Shown: positions 55,272-64,000 of the stretch, piece by piece
Layout: each line of letters begins with the position of its first letter
How positions within the stretch are numbered: position 1 is the first letter of the stretch
Origin: Anabaena sp. UHCC 0204
GTDB lineage: Bacteria > Cyanobacteriota > Cyanobacteriia > Cyanobacteriales > Nostocaceae
Assembly (NCBI RefSeq): GCF_009711975.1
Contig: NZ_VIKW01000017.1
Span: forward strand, 48,923-112,922
Length of the DNA stretch: 64,000 bases
Direction of reading: 5' to 3'
Made by a program: the position numbers and the translations under genes
The notes under the pieces: model-generated
Seen by the model: only the letters and a program-made list of their open reading frames with translations
The model's database searches: none
Told to the model about the DNA's origin: nothing

Positions 55272-56503
55272 TTCAATAAACAAGAATAACAAGATTCAGG
55301 ACTATATAACCAACGATGATAATTTTTGCGTTTAGCTAATTCCTTACCTTGACGGCCAAGTTTTTCCCGCAGTTGTGAATCTTGACACAAACGATTAAAA
55401 GTTTGCAAAACCTCATAACCAGAATCCTGATTTACCAACAGGCCATTTTCTTCATGATGAACCGCATCTAAAACACTACCTAAGCGAGAAGCAATGACAG
55501 GTTTACCAAAATAACCGGCTTCTAAATAAACTAAACCAAAATTATCTATGGTGTAATCTTGATGATTATCTGAACTCAACATAGCAAAAATATCACAAGC
55601 AGCATAATAACCAGCTAAATCCCTTTCTGGTACATAACCCGCAAAATGTACCCGTTTATCTACTCGCAATCTTTGGGTTTGGGATTTTAGCTGGTTTTCA
55701 TAAGATCCTTCACCGCAAATAATACAATGAACATCTACACCAAAATTTAGCAATACGGGAATATTATCTATTACCCGATCAAAGTTTTTATATTTAACCA
55801 AATTACCAACAGAAAGAATAACTATCGCTGTTTCTGGAATATTGTAAGTTTGACGAATACGATTACGTAAATCATCAATATGACTCAAACTAGTAGGATT
55901 ACCAAATCTTTCTGGCCTGACTACCGGATTAATCACATGAGTTGGTGTATCTAAACGAAAAGTATTTCTTAAAGAATTGCGAGTATAAGAACTATGACAA
56001 ACAATACCCTCAGCACGTTGCAGAGTTAATTTTAATAGCCATTTCCATAAAGGATTATTAGCTGTACGAACTAAATCATTACCATGTAAATAGATAAAAA
56101 AGCGAATTGGTAAAATATAACTGAGTATCAACAACGCGGGAAAATCATAACCGTGACACCATTCAATGTAGCGGTAATGATAGCGAAAATATAATTTAAT
56201 AGCTAGTAAAAAAGAACAAATAATATTAAACCAAGATTGCAGAATATTTCCTAACCAATTATCAGCAAAAGAACGAAAATACAGCCAGCGATAAACAGGA
56301 AACTGCTGGGATTTATCAAATTTTTTATCTCCAGCACAACCACCAGCTAAGACAATTACTCGCTCAGGATCTTGCAAACAACGATTATAAACATACTCAC
56401 CAATTACGGCATCCTGTGGACGAAATATCCGAGAAATGACTAGGATATCTGGATAAGCTGTTTTATCTCTAACTTGTGACCCTAGCTGTGATATATTTTC
56501 CAT
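55268..56503 (-). CDS. GT4-family glycosyltransferase
   Basis: A 411-residue retaining GT-B enzyme. C-terminal donor-site features: LSVGNLVKYKNFDRVID, VPERDLAGYYAACDIFAMLSS and the E-x7-E region NFGLVYLEAGYFGKPVIASRLG. The N-terminal acceptor domain includes a hydrophobic membrane-binding stretch (SWFNIICSFLLAIKLYF) and YLHGNDL. Probably an exopolysaccharide or cell-envelope enzyme; unrelated in detail to the GT at 30167. Confidence 0.88.
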   Translation of the reverse strand: MENISQLGSQVRDKTAYPDILVISRIFRPQDAVIGEYVYNRCLQDPERVIVLAGGCAGDKKFDKSQQFPVYRWLYFRSFADNWLGNILQSWFNIICSFLLAIKLYFRYHYRYIEWCHGYDFPALLILSYILPIRFFIYLHGNDLVRTANNPLWKWLLKLTLQRAEGIVCHSSYTRNSLRNTFRLDTPTHVINPVVRPERFGNPTSLSHIDDLRNRIRQTYNIPETAIVILSVGNLVKYKNFDRVIDNIPVLLNFGVDVHCIICGEGSYENQLKSQTQRLRVDKRVHFAGYVPERDLAGYYAACDIFAMLSSDNHQDYTIDNFGLVYLEAGYFGKPVIASRLGSVLDAVHHEENGLLVNQDSGYEVLQTFNRLCQDSQLREKLGRQGKELAKRKNYHRWLYSPESCYSCLLN

Positions 56504-57907
56504 AATTAAGCTTGATAAATTAGCTAAAACTTAGCGCCATCTTTGGGAATTTAAGTCATTATTTACTATTGAAAATTTAACAACAAAGGCAAAATCAACC
56601 TGGTTTTAAAATAGAATCAAAGCAAAACTCAAAAAACATTTATTTTCTCTGCCAGATAAACGCTAGAAAAGTAACAACCTAAATTTACAATAGAAACTAG
56701 CAGTAATTTCTGATTATAAATAATTGTTTTGTCAACTTACTAACTATAGGTACTTAGAATTTGCTGAGTGCTAGAGAAGAATATTAACTAAGAGTGGGAT
56801 AAGTCACTAATTTGGTATTTCTGATATTTTTTACTTTTGGAAACTTGATAAATCTATTAAATCCCCAATTTTCATGTTGCAATCTATCAAAATTTCACCT
56901 GATAATTAAAATGTAGGAGCAAGAGAATTGACAATATATTGCAGTGCAAGAAAATGAAATAGAAGGTTGAAATCCAAACATAGCTAACGCCACGTTGAGC
57001 TATCAACTAACACTCATGTTTTTACTCCTGACTCGGTAACTCCTAAATTTTGCTGTATATGATGTAACGTCTGACTAGCAAAACTAAAAACTATCAACCT
57101 AACATAACTGTCAATTATTCACCCAATTACCAGTGAAATTTATTGTTTAAGTTGCCTGTGTTTATCAATTCTAGATCATTTATCTGCATAATCCAAGATA
57201 GCTATGATTTATAACTTGTACTCCCAAGAGATTACTCAGAAACTACTCGGAAATTGTTATATCTAACTATTCCTTTTAGAATACCGTAAATATTCTTTGT
57301 TTTTGTGCCAAATCGCCATAAAATATCTAGCAATTTGGTAATCTAGATCATAGACTTTCCTACCAAATAATGATTTGATAACACCCATTATTTTGACCTT
57401 TTGTTACTTACATTATTGTCATTATTCGTTAGAGTATCAATCATAACGTTTAGCCAACGTTAAAATTGAGTACCTCTAAATGGTAATCATGGATATATTT
57501 ATCACAATGCCACCTATTCCTAGAGTGGAAAGGTAATCAGTATAAAATTGTTAATTGTCACTGCATTTACGTCACTTATTAAAAAGTCAAACCCCCTAAG
57601 ATATAGGTGCTAAATATTCTGCCTCTATCCGGAAAAAATTAGTTGATAGTAAAATTAATCATCAAAAATAAATCTTGTATCATTTACAACTATCTTGTTT
57701 CTCTGCTACGCCAGTAATTATTAGTAATAATCTACACAGTTAAAAATAAGTCCAGAAAGAGGTACGGTTATCAATCCAAGAAATCCCTCCCTATTTTCTG
57801 CCTAACCAAAACAAGACGCGGTAGATTAGAAATAGTGCGATACACTGCACCACTCCTCTCAGCAGGAGAAGTAATCATAAAAATACAGTTTTCGCAATAA
57901 ATGTCTT
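56504..57907. other. Long intergenic region
   Basis: About 1.4 kb with no supported gene, AT-rich, between divergent genes. No recognisable ncRNA or tRNA was seen; a degenerate hairpin CTCCT...AGGAG at about 57855-57868 precedes the next gene. Could carry a small RNA or decayed gene that I cannot identify. Confidence 0.5.
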
Positions 57908-58876
57908 ATGGGTAAAAAACTACACAGATTCTTCAAGCCTCTATTCAAAACCGCCTTCATTCTTAGCTTAGTGCTAACTTTAGCCTTTAGTCATGCTGAT
58001 AATGCCTTAGCAGCCCGTAGTGGTGGACGCATTGGTGGTGGTTCTTTTAGAATGCCTTCTAGCCGTACCTACTCACCACGTAGCAATATGCCTGGTAGAG
58101 GTGGTTACTATGCTGCTCCCTATGGCGGTGGTTTTGGATTTCCGTTTCTTTTACCCTTATGGGGTTTTGGTGGCGGTTTTGGCGGTTTGTTTGGGATTTT
58201 AATCTTTTTTGCAATGGCTAATTTTTTAGTCCAAACTTTTCGTCGTGTTACCAGTGGAGAAACTGAAGAAGCAAACTATAGCAGCAATCCTTCTGTTTCT
58301 GTTACCCGCTTACAAGTTGGTTTGTTAGCCCAAGCCAGAAATTTACAAACCGAACTTAATCAAATTGCTGAAGCTGCTGATACCAATACTCCAGCGGGAA
58401 GAAGCGAAGTTTTGCAAGAAGCGAGTTTAGCTTTATTACGCCACCCTGAATACTGGGTATATGCAGGTGGTGGAACTCAACAAGCAAAATTAAATTCCGC
58501 CGAATCCCAATTCAATCGTCTATCTTTAGCGGAACGGAGTAAGTTTAGTGAAGAAACTCTCTCTAATGTCAATAATCAACTCAAGGCTGTTCTGAGTAAA
58601 GAAGCCTTACCTGGTGAATTAGATAATCCTACTCGTTTGATTAGCGAAGGTCCAGGAGAATATATTATTGTCACCTTATTAGCGGCGACTTTGGGTAAAT
58701 GTGAAATTCCCGCTATTAATAGTGCTGATGATTTACGTCAAGCTTTACGTCAAATTGGTAGTCTTTCTGGTGAACAACTTTTAGCAATTGAAGTATTGTG
58801 GACTCCCCAAGCGGAAGGGGATACGCTGACATCTGATGATTTGTTTGCTGAATATCCTGATTTGAAATTGGTTTAA
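57908..58876 (+). CDS. DUF1517 membrane protein
   Basis: A 322-residue protein: signal anchor (FKTAFILSLVLTLAFS, then ADNALAARS), a Gly/Arg/Ser/Tyr-rich disordered segment (GGYYAAPYGGGFGFP), a second hydrophobic helix about residue 85 (FGILIFFAMANFLV) and the DUF1517 domain at about 120-300 (SVTRLQVGLLAQARNLQ; GPGEYIIVTLLAATLG). Conserved in cyanobacteria and plastids; function unknown. Confidence 0.88.
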   Translation: MGKKLHRFFKPLFKTAFILSLVLTLAFSHADNALAARSGGRIGGGSFRMPSSRTYSPRSNMPGRGGYYAAPYGGGFGFPFLLPLWGFGGGFGGLFGILIFFAMANFLVQTFRRVTSGETEEANYSSNPSVSVTRLQVGLLAQARNLQTELNQIAEAADTNTPAGRSEVLQEASLALLRHPEYWVYAGGGTQQAKLNSAESQFNRLSLAERSKFSEETLSNVNNQLKAVLSKEALPGELDNPTRLISEGPGEYIIVTLLAATLGKCEIPAINSADDLRQALRQIGSLSGEQLLAIEVLWTPQAEGDTLTSDDLFAEYPDLKLV

Positions 58877-58902
58877 TTGGGGATTTTTCCAAAACCTCAT
58901 TA

Positions 58903-58924
58903 GAGACGTTCCATGGAACGTCTC
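58903..58924. terminator. Perfect palindrome after the DUF1517 gene
   Basis: GAGACGTTCCA followed immediately by its exact complement, 26 bp past the stop codon, then TATATTATTTTTC. Likely terminator. A diverged relative lies at 12828. Confidence 0.7.
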
Positions 58925-58929
58925 TATAT

Positions 58930-59057
58930 TATTTTTCGGCGTTGCTGAATTAGGGTATGAAATTCAAAAATCAATGATTTCAAACTCTTACTCTCTGTAG
59001 ACTCTGCGCCTCTGCGTGAAACAAAATCATACTCTTAATCAGCAACGCCTATTTTTC
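58930..59057. mobile_element. MITE-like element (GGCGTTGCTGA family), copy B with 8-bp TSD
   Basis: Element 58938-59049 (112 bp), ends GGCGTTGCTGA and TCAGCAACGCC, flanked by the 8-bp direct repeat TATTTTTC (58930-58937 and 59050-59057). Over 95 percent identical by eye to copy A at 10246. It sits between DUF1517 and panB. Confidence 0.92.
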
Positions 59058-59085
59058 AAGATGTTTGGATCGGATTTTTTACTTG

Positions 59086-59859
59086 TTATTTAGGAAACTG
59101 TCGTTCTCGCACTTCCACAGCATAATCTTGTACAGCTTTGGTAATTGTTTCTCGTAAGTTTGTATAAACTTTGGCGAATGGTGGTTGTTTTTCCGAAAGT
59201 CCAAGAATATCAGAAGTGACTAATACTTGACCATCGCAGCTAGAACCTGCACCGATGCCGATGGTAGGAATACGGATTTTTTGAGTAATTTGCAGTGCTA
59301 GTTTTGCGGGAATATGTTCTAATACTATAGCAAAAACACCAGCTTGTTCGAGAGCGATCGCTTCATTAAAAATCCTCTCTCCTTCTTCCTGGGTTTTTCC
59401 CTGTTGTCGCAATCCTAATTGATGGATTGACTGGGGTGTTAAACCAACATGACCCATAACCGGAATTCCAGACTGGACTAAGCGGCTAATAGTTTCTACC
59501 ATGGCGGGATAACCACCTTCTAACTTTACCGCTTGCGCCCCCGTTTCCTTGAGAACTCTGCCGGCGGAGTGCATGGCTTGGGAAATGCTTTCTTGATAAG
59601 TCAAAAATGGTAAATCAACCACCACCAAAGCATTTTTAACACCACGACGCACAGCTTTAGCATGGTGGATCATTTCGTCCAAAGTTATTGGTAACGTAGT
59701 TTCATAACCAAGGACAACTGCAAGAGAATCACCAACTAGGATTAAGTCTACACCAGCTAGATCTAAAAGTTGAGCGATCGCATAATCCCAAGCAGTTAAC
59801 GCAACAATCGCCCGTCCTTGTTGTTTCCATTGAGTTAATTGTTGGGTTGTAACTGGCAT
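59086..59859 (-). CDS. panB: 3-methyl-2-oxobutanoate hydroxymethyltransferase
   Basis: Ketopantoate synthase of 257 residues: adds the hydroxymethyl group of methylene-THF to ketoisovalerate in pantothenate synthesis. Motifs: [39 protein letters not shown] (Asp/Gly metal site), [35 protein letters not shown] and [16 protein letters not shown]. The gene starts next to a heptamer array (59864-59916) shared with the promoter side. Confidence 0.96.
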   Translation of the reverse strand: MPVTTQQLTQWKQQGRAIVALTAWDYAIAQLLDLAGVDLILVGDSLAVVLGYETTLPITLDEMIHHAKAVRRGVKNALVVVDLPFLTYQESISQAMHSAGRVLKETGAQAVKLEGGYPAMVETISRLVQSGIPVMGHVGLTPQSIHQLGLRQQGKTQEEGERIFNEAIALEQAGVFAIVLEHIPAKLALQITQKIRIPTIGIGAGSSCDGQVLVTSDILGLSEKQPPFAKVYTNLRETITKAVQDYAVEVRERQFPK

Positions 59860-59863
59860 AAAT

Positions 59864-59916
59864 AATTGATAATTGATAATTGATAATTGTCAATTGTCAA
59901 TTGTCAATTGTCAATT
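59864..59916. repeat. Heptamer STRR, AATTGAT/AATTGTC
   Basis: Three AATTGAT then four AATTGTC units plus a partial one, spanning the space between the panB start and the propeller-gene stop. Confidence 0.92.
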
Positions 59917-59921
59917 ATTCC

Positions 59922-61007
59922 CTATTTTACATACCGACCAAAACCAAAATGAGGCCGGGCTTGACCGACTGAAGGCATTAACCAAGCTAAACCTTCCGTT
60001 GTTCCCACCCATAATTTATTGCCAATATCCGGTGCAAGGGTCAAAACACGACTGGAAGGAAGTCCGGCCACTTGGTCTAAAACTGCTCCTGTATATGGGT
60101 TTAATCGCAGCAAACCATTGGTAGTACCCACCCACACACTGCCATCTTTGGCAAACCTAACTGATGTAACGTTGCGTCCGCGCAGTGGAGTCACTGACCG
60201 CAATACAATACCATTTTTTGGGTTAATTACTAACAATTGATTTGGCATTCCGGCCCAAATTAATCCTTCTGGACTAATTGCTAAAGTCTGTACAGTTCCC
60301 CCTGGTAAATCTTGGATTCTTTTCATCAGCAAAGCACTGGCTGTATTCACCATTACCAGTCCTTCCAATGTCCCCGCCCACAGTTGACCATTAGCATCTA
60401 AAGTCATGGCATTAACACTAACACCAGGCATATTTTGAACTGTGGTCATAATTAAGCCTTGGTCAGGACTAACCAGGGTTAACCCAGCATCAGTTCCTAC
60501 CCACAAGTAACCCCGCTTATCAAGTAACAGTGATAATACTCGTTTGGAGGGTAATAATAAGTTTTGGGCTGTAATTTGACTGGTTTGGGGGTCTACTCTG
60601 GTTAAACCTTCATTGTTTCCTACCCACAAACGCCCTACTTTATCTTGTGCTAAAGCATTAATAGTAATATTTGGTAAACTGACGCGGGAAATAACCTTAC
60701 CTGTATTGGGGTCAATCCGTGATAATCCCCGCCACGAACCCACCCAAAGATTACCTGTAAAATCTCCTAGTAAGTTACTAATCCGATAATCCACCTCCAT
60801 TTTACCTTCTTCTAACTCTCTTTCATTCGGTAAGGGTTGGACTCGTTCCGGTGGTGGTGCGGCTGGATAAGTAGGAGTAGAACTTTGATTCTGACTGGGA
60901 TTTTTGTCTGTTTGGGCTGTAGCTGGTGTTACCATGCTTGGTAAAGTTATTAAACCCAGCAAGGCGGACATTATCAATAAGTTAGTATGCTTGTGAAATA
61001 AAGTCAC
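59922..61007 (-). CDS. Secreted beta-propeller protein (two-component regulator propeller repeats)
   Basis: A 361-residue protein from the GTG at 61007, which is preceded by AAGGAA seven bases upstream (a TTG at 61037 lies further out). It has a signal peptide (LLIMSALLGLITLPSMV, cleavage near ATAQ), a Pro-rich linker, then at about 80-350 seven or so propeller blades with the motif (L)WVGTxxGLxRxxPxT (LWVGSWRGLSRIDPNTG; VWVGTTNGLLRLNPYTG). These repeats occur in the sensor part of some hybrid two-component proteins; here there is no kinase part. Function unknown. Confidence 0.85.
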   Translation of the reverse strand: MTLFHKHTNLLIMSALLGLITLPSMVTPATAQTDKNPSQNQSSTPTYPAAPPPERVQPLPNERELEEGKMEVDYRISNLLGDFTGNLWVGSWRGLSRIDPNTGKVISRVSLPNITINALAQDKVGRLWVGNNEGLTRVDPQTSQITAQNLLLPSKRVLSLLLDKRGYLWVGTDAGLTLVSPDQGLIMTTVQNMPGVSVNAMTLDANGQLWAGTLEGLVMVNTASALLMKRIQDLPGGTVQTLAISPEGLIWAGMPNQLLVINPKNGIVLRSVTPLRGRNVTSVRFAKDGSVWVGTTNGLLRLNPYTGAVLDQVAGLPSSRVLTLAPDIGNKLWVGTTEGLAWLMPSVGQARPHFGFGRYVK

Positions 61008-61198
61008 GGTTATATTCCTTTTGATAGAAGTATCCAATTATTGACTTAAAGTAACCTAAAAAGTTTTTGACATAGATAGGAAAATCCTAGTTTAGGAATT
61101 TGCACCCAAATATAATACCAGCGATCGCAAATTTGTACGTATCTAGTCTAGTATGTCAATTTATCTCAGTATTTATTTATATAAGTAGAATAGACTGA

Positions 61199-61295
61199 AT
61201 AATTCAAAGTTTGTAGTGAGGACTTTAGTCCTCATTTAAGGGCTGAAGCCCTTACTACCAAATTATCTCAATATTTTTACATTACTTAATCTACT
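61199..61295. repeat. Dispersed palindromic repeat (uninterrupted copy)
   Basis: Contains GAGGACTTTAGTCCTC and AAGGGCTGAAGCCCTT hairpins between a common left arm (AATTCAAAGTTTGTAGTG) and right arm (ACTACCAAATTATCTC... TTACATTACTTAATCTACT, split). It is the clean version of the copy at 33177, which carries two small insertions. Confidence 0.82.
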
Positions 61296-61323
61296 TACGT
61301 AATTTACTATCTTCCTGGATAAC

Positions 61324-62376
61324 TCAACATTTAGCCTCAATTTGTTGCTTTAACCAATCACGAAAACTAGCATGATAAAGATTATAATTAATCTCTTCTC
61401 CAATTTTTTCTAAATGTAAAAATTCTCGCCATTTATCTAAAATTACCTTGATGTCATATTCATCTTCATCTAATCTTTCTGCTATCCTTTCTAAGGAAAG
61501 AGATTGTTCTTGAATGAAGATATTTAACACTTGTAAAGCCATTGTTTGCTGTTCACTAGTTGTTAAATTCATTTTGTTTAAATGATTTTGATAATAAAGT
61601 TGTAAATTCTCAGGATAGATATTGTTATTAATAGCTGTCAAAATTTCGCTAACATACATAAAGTTAACTTCATCATTATCAATTGGTGTTAATAATTGAT
61701 GATTAATATTTTGAGAAAGTAAATGATTAATATATTCCTGAATATCAGCGCGATTTTGTTCTGTGTAATTTGCTAAAGCTAAAAATTGAGATGGAGTTTC
61801 AATTAATAAACCTGATTTATCTGACAGAAATGGACGACGAGTAAGGATAAAATAAACCTTTTCTGGTAAATAGCGAGGTAAATAGAATAAATTTGACCCG
61901 CGTGGTTGATTATTAATATCAATTCTGTCACAACCATCAATAGTAATAATTAACCGTTGTTCAGGATGTAATTTATCGCTAATTTGTTGCAGTAATAAAG
62001 ATAAAAAACTACTATTATCAATAGTAGAATCTGTTAAATCATCAATTATATTTTCACTACCTTGATTTTGGGTAATTTCTATTAATTGAGTGGAGATATT
62101 TGTCAGAAATTCCTCAACGTAATTTTTACCAGGAATTTCCACATTGTAATAAACAATTCCCGTATTTTGGCTAACATAATGGGCAATAATAGCACTTTTA
62201 CCAATACCAGGTTCACCGATAATAGTAAAATAACCCCGGTCATATTGATGGAGAAAGCTATTGATAGCAGAAAAGACAAATTCACGACCGACAAAGTTAT
62301 GATTTTTAGCGGTGATGATTTGCTGAAATTCTGGGGGATATCCTCTGAGATTTGTAAGATTTGTGTTATTAAACAT
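61324..62376 (-). CDS. STAND-type P-loop NTPase
   Basis: A 350-residue NTPase: Walker A IIGEPGIGKSAI near residue 54, Walker B LIITIDGCDRID, a sensor-like FILTRRPF and a helical/winged-helix C-terminal half (SLERIAERLDEDEYDIKVIL, ending YHASFRDWLKQQ). The YHASFRDWL end is where STAND-WD40 fusions normally continue into a linker and a WD40 propeller, which is missing here. It is the last gene of a minus-strand operon downstream of a WD40 protein, a PIN toxin and its antitoxin. Probably functions together with the WD40 protein as a split sensor-switch. Confidence 0.86.
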   Translation of the reverse strand: MFNNTNLTNLRGYPPEFQQIITAKNHNFVGREFVFSAINSFLHQYDRGYFTIIGEPGIGKSAIIAHYVSQNTGIVYYNVEIPGKNYVEEFLTNISTQLIEITQNQGSENIIDDLTDSTIDNSSFLSLLLQQISDKLHPEQRLIITIDGCDRIDINNQPRGSNLFYLPRYLPEKVYFILTRRPFLSDKSGLLIETPSQFLALANYTEQNRADIQEYINHLLSQNINHQLLTPIDNDEVNFMYVSEILTAINNNIYPENLQLYYQNHLNKMNLTTSEQQTMALQVLNIFIQEQSLSLERIAERLDEDEYDIKVILDKWREFLHLEKIGEEINYNLYHASFRDWLKQQIEAKC

Positions 62377-62407
62377 TAAGTTACCTTTATTTCATATTAT
62401 GAAAAAT

Positions 62408-62614
62408 TCAAATTTTATCCTTTCTAATTTCTTCAATATCTTGCCAAAATTCTGCTCTTGTTACATTTTTTAGAGACTCTTGGCGTTCTTTTGTATAATC
62501 ACCAGAACCCCAACCCATTTCTTGTAAAAAGCGTATTGTGTCAATTTGTCCTAACTCTTTAACTAAGGCTTGATAACCTTTTGTACGTAATTCAATCAGT
62601 GTCATTTTCATCAT
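62408..62614 (-). CDS. Antitoxin of the PIN toxin at 62592
   Basis: A 68-residue protein (MTLIELRTKGYQALVKELGQ, IDTIRFLQEMGWGSGDYTKE, RQESLKNVTRAEFWQDIEEI). This helical antitoxin type regularly follows, rather than precedes, PIN toxins of the YLDVCCLNRPFDD kind. It overlaps the toxin's end by 23 bp; start at 62614, 62611 or 62605. The next gene down is the NTPase, 31 bp away. Confidence 0.82.
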   Translation of the reverse strand: MMKMTLIELRTKGYQALVKELGQIDTIRFLQEMGWGSGDYTKERQESLKNVTRAEFWQDIEEIRKDKI

Positions 62615-63077
62615 CTCCAGTTAATAGAAAACTATTCATTAACCAATTTACAGGATTTTCTAATTGAACTTGTAATATATTACGATATTTAATTGCTTTT
62701 TTAAGTAATCTATCATCCGTTGTTAATAATACATCTATTTTAGCATATTCAGCACAAGCGACATGAAAAGAATCATAAAGACTAAATCCTAGTTGTTCTA
62801 ATTCTTGGGAACGTTGATCTATTTCCTCATTTAAAATTATTTCATAATCAACTAGCTTTAATAGTTCTCTAATTTCTTTTAATTTATCAAGATTAGTCAT
62901 TTTTCTTAACTCTGCTTGGATAGCTTCGCTACTGACTAATTTATATTTTCCTGATTTAATCAGCTTGAAAATTTTAATAACTGCTTCACCTTCTAAACGA
63001 TTTCTATCATAACTCCAATCATCAAAAGGGCGATTTAAGCAACAAACATCAAGATAAATAAAATAAGATTTGCTCAT
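62592..63077 (-). CDS. PIN-domain toxin
   Basis: A 161-residue PIN protein from the ATG at 63077, which overlaps the WD40 gene's TGA by 4 bp (ATGA). Acidic site: Asp10 (FIYLDVCCLNRPFDD), Glu near 56 (AIQAELRKM), Asp102 (SLYDSFHVA) and Asp121 (LTTDDRLL). The CCxNRPFDD signature defines a distinctive PIN subgroup with a downstream antitoxin. A 31-residue in-frame upstream extension to 63170 lies inside the WD40 gene and is not part of it. Confidence 0.9.
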   Translation of the reverse strand: MSKSYFIYLDVCCLNRPFDDWSYDRNRLEGEAVIKIFKLIKSGKYKLVSSEAIQAELRKMTNLDKLKEIRELLKLVDYEIILNEEIDQRSQELEQLGFSLYDSFHVACAEYAKIDVLLTTDDRLLKKAIKYRNILQVQLENPVNWLMNSFLLTGDDENDTD

Positions 63078-63928
63078 TGTATATTCCCTCCCTCCAAGCG
63101 CAGGAAATGCACCCGTCCTGATGTGTCTCCAGCGACAACTGTTAATCCATCTGGGGAAACTGCACAGCAATACATAGAACTTTCAGCAATAAAAGTAGAG
63201 AGTTCCTTTCCTGTGTCCAAATCCCACACCTTCAGGGTTTCGTCATCTGAACCAGAAACCGCTTTTTTGCCATCGGGGGTAATTGCTACTGCTAGTACCG
63301 AGTAGTTATGACCTATCAGGGTAGAGAGTTCCTTTCCTGTGTCCAAATCCCACACCTTCAGGGTGTTGTCATAAGAACCAGAAACGGCTTTTTTGCCATC
63401 GGGGGTAATTGCTACTGCTCGTACCGAGTAGTTATGACCTGTCAGGGTACGCAATAGATTTCCCCCTGGAGTGGTTAAGCTGGCTGTAAGGGGACGCAAT
63501 CGGGGAATTTCACTTTTACTTGCTGCGGCATCTGCTAATATTTTCTGAATATCTGAATTTTCAAAACTCTGCAATCTTCCCCATAATTGACTCACTAATT
63601 GATGTCGGTCTTGATTCACTACATGGGCTGATAATTCTAAGGTTTGTTGAATTAATTTGAGTGTTTTGATTTGTTCTGTTGCTAGTTTTTCATCATCTGC
63701 TAAATTATCCAATATTTCAATATCTTCAATTAGAAGATAATCCCTAATTAGGGCTTCTACTCCAAATTTATCATGATTAATTTTTAAATAAATAAAATCA
63801 AAATCCATGACAGTTTGATAATATTTTTCTGTGTTTCCTGCTTTTAATTGTTGTTCTGGAAATTGTCCTAAAAACAAGCTTTTAAATTCTGCTGGTTTTG
63901 ATGCTAATTTAGTTGCGATATTTCCCAT
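63074..63928 (-). CDS. WD40-repeat protein with APAF-like helical linker
   Basis: A 284-residue protein with a good start: ATG at 63928, preceded by AAGGAG. The N-terminal helical domain (GNIATKLASKPAEF, LKLIQQTLELSAHVVNQDRH, QLVSQLWGRLQSF) is the linker that normally joins a STAND NTPase to WD40 repeats. WD units follow (GHNYSVRAVAITPDGKKAVSGS, NTLKVWDLDTGKELS, twice, then a third diverged VAGDTSGRVHFLRLE). The first two units are identical over almost all of 42 residues and their DNA repeats at a 126-bp period. The NTPase that would normally precede it lies instead downstream in the same operon. Confidence 0.87.
   Translation of the reverse strand: MGNIATKLASKPAEFKSLFLGQFPEQQLKAGNTEKYYQTVMDFDFIYLKINHDKFGVEALIRDYLLIEDIEILDNLADDEKLATEQIKTLKLIQQTLELSAHVVNQDRHQLVSQLWGRLQSFENSDIQKILADAAASKSEIPRLRPLTASLTTPGGNLLRTLTGHNYSVRAVAITPDGKKAVSGSYDNTLKVWDLDTGKELSTLIGHNYSVLAVAITPDGKKAVSGSDDETLKVWDLDTGKELSTFIAESSMYCCAVSPDGLTVVAGDTSGRVHFLRLEGGNIQ
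63195..63446 (-). repeat. Near-perfect 126-bp tandem repeat inside the WD40 gene
   Basis: Two consecutive 42-codon units (boundary GTAGAGAGTTCC at 63195 and 63321, 126 bp apart) differ at only about eight bases. Such near-identical WD repeats indicate recent duplication or gene conversion, a mark of sensor surfaces evolving fast. Confidence 0.9.
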
Positions 63929-64000
63929 TGATTTGTTTATCTCCTTTAGATATTTAACTCAAGTTGCTATAGTCATCCTATTTGAGTTATGAACTTTTTT

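Noticed and set aside
56504..57907. Hidden gene in the 1.4-kb gap
   Set aside because: Both strands are broken by frequent stops and no motif was seen; a small RNA cannot be ruled out but is not supported.
61324..62376. Complete STAND-WD40 fusion pseudogene
   Set aside because: The NTPase ends cleanly with its own stop and the WD40 gene upstream has its own SD and start, so a split arrangement is better supported than decay.

Overview
The window is cyanobacterial chromosome, most likely from a filamentous heterocyst-forming member of the Nostocales (Anabaena/Dolichospermum/Aphanizomenon-like). The evidence is: HIP1 octamers (GCGATCGC) throughout; a split-intein dnaE C-half; a fraC-fraD-fraE septal-junction operon; a HetP-family gene; light-independent-of-plant cyanobacterial markers such as protochlorophyllide oxidoreductase; and many 7-bp tandem repeats (STRRs) and nested palindromes typical of Nostoc/Anabaena. 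The DNA is AT-rich. The genus assignment is inference; no rRNA or tRNA gene was seen.

Layout. 0-5 kb: the start of a membrane signalling protein (off the left edge) divergent from a large CBS-GAF-PAS histidine kinase, which overlaps rdgB tail to tail. 5-9 kb: a VapBC-type pair, a phosphohexomutase, purN and a pilin-like secreted protein. 9-14 kb: an orphan sugar-type ABC permease, then fraCDE on the minus strand and a tandem-duplicated cobalamin adenosyltransferase-like protein. 14-23 kb: housekeeping genes (an M23 peptidase, trmFO, a TPR protein, cysA, por, a PD-(D/E)XK-like Rpn-family protein, gatA). 23-27 kb: an accessory stretch with a xisI remnant, an unknown protein, an orphan RHH antitoxin with a palindromic operator, the dnaE C-half and a REP-associated (RAYT) transposase beside its likely REP-like palindromes. 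27-33 kb: MMADHC-like, phasin-like, FKBP, DUF6391, glycosyltransferase and rmlB genes, and a catalytically degenerate trpC paralogue. 33-40 kb: a hetP homologue, an AraC-type response regulator broken by a 214-bp MITE, DUF3082, ispE, rsmA, a second VapBC and a J-domain protein. 40-49 kb: a LabA-like NYN protein, queD, a fatty-acid-hydroxylase-like protein, two related DUF1565 beta-helix proteins (one with S-layer domains, one with a SPOR-like tail) and thiE. 49-55 kb: a 1545-residue NACHT-HEAT protein with decayed antitoxins, lying between thiE and thiS. 55-61 kb: a glycosyltransferase, DUF1517, panB and a beta-propeller protein. 61-64 kb: a four-gene minus-strand operon WD40 - PIN toxin - antitoxin - STAND NTPase.

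The most interesting areas are (1) the WD40/PIN/antitoxin/STAND operon, where the usual NTPase-WD40 fusion appears as separate genes in reversed order around a toxin-antitoxin pair; (2) the NACHT-HEAT gene, with an unfamiliar N-terminal domain and a visible base-composition mosaic; and (3) a rich set of small mobile or repeated elements, several with target-site duplications readable directly in the sequence. Most other genes are ordinary cyanobacterial housekeeping genes in short or single-gene transcription units.
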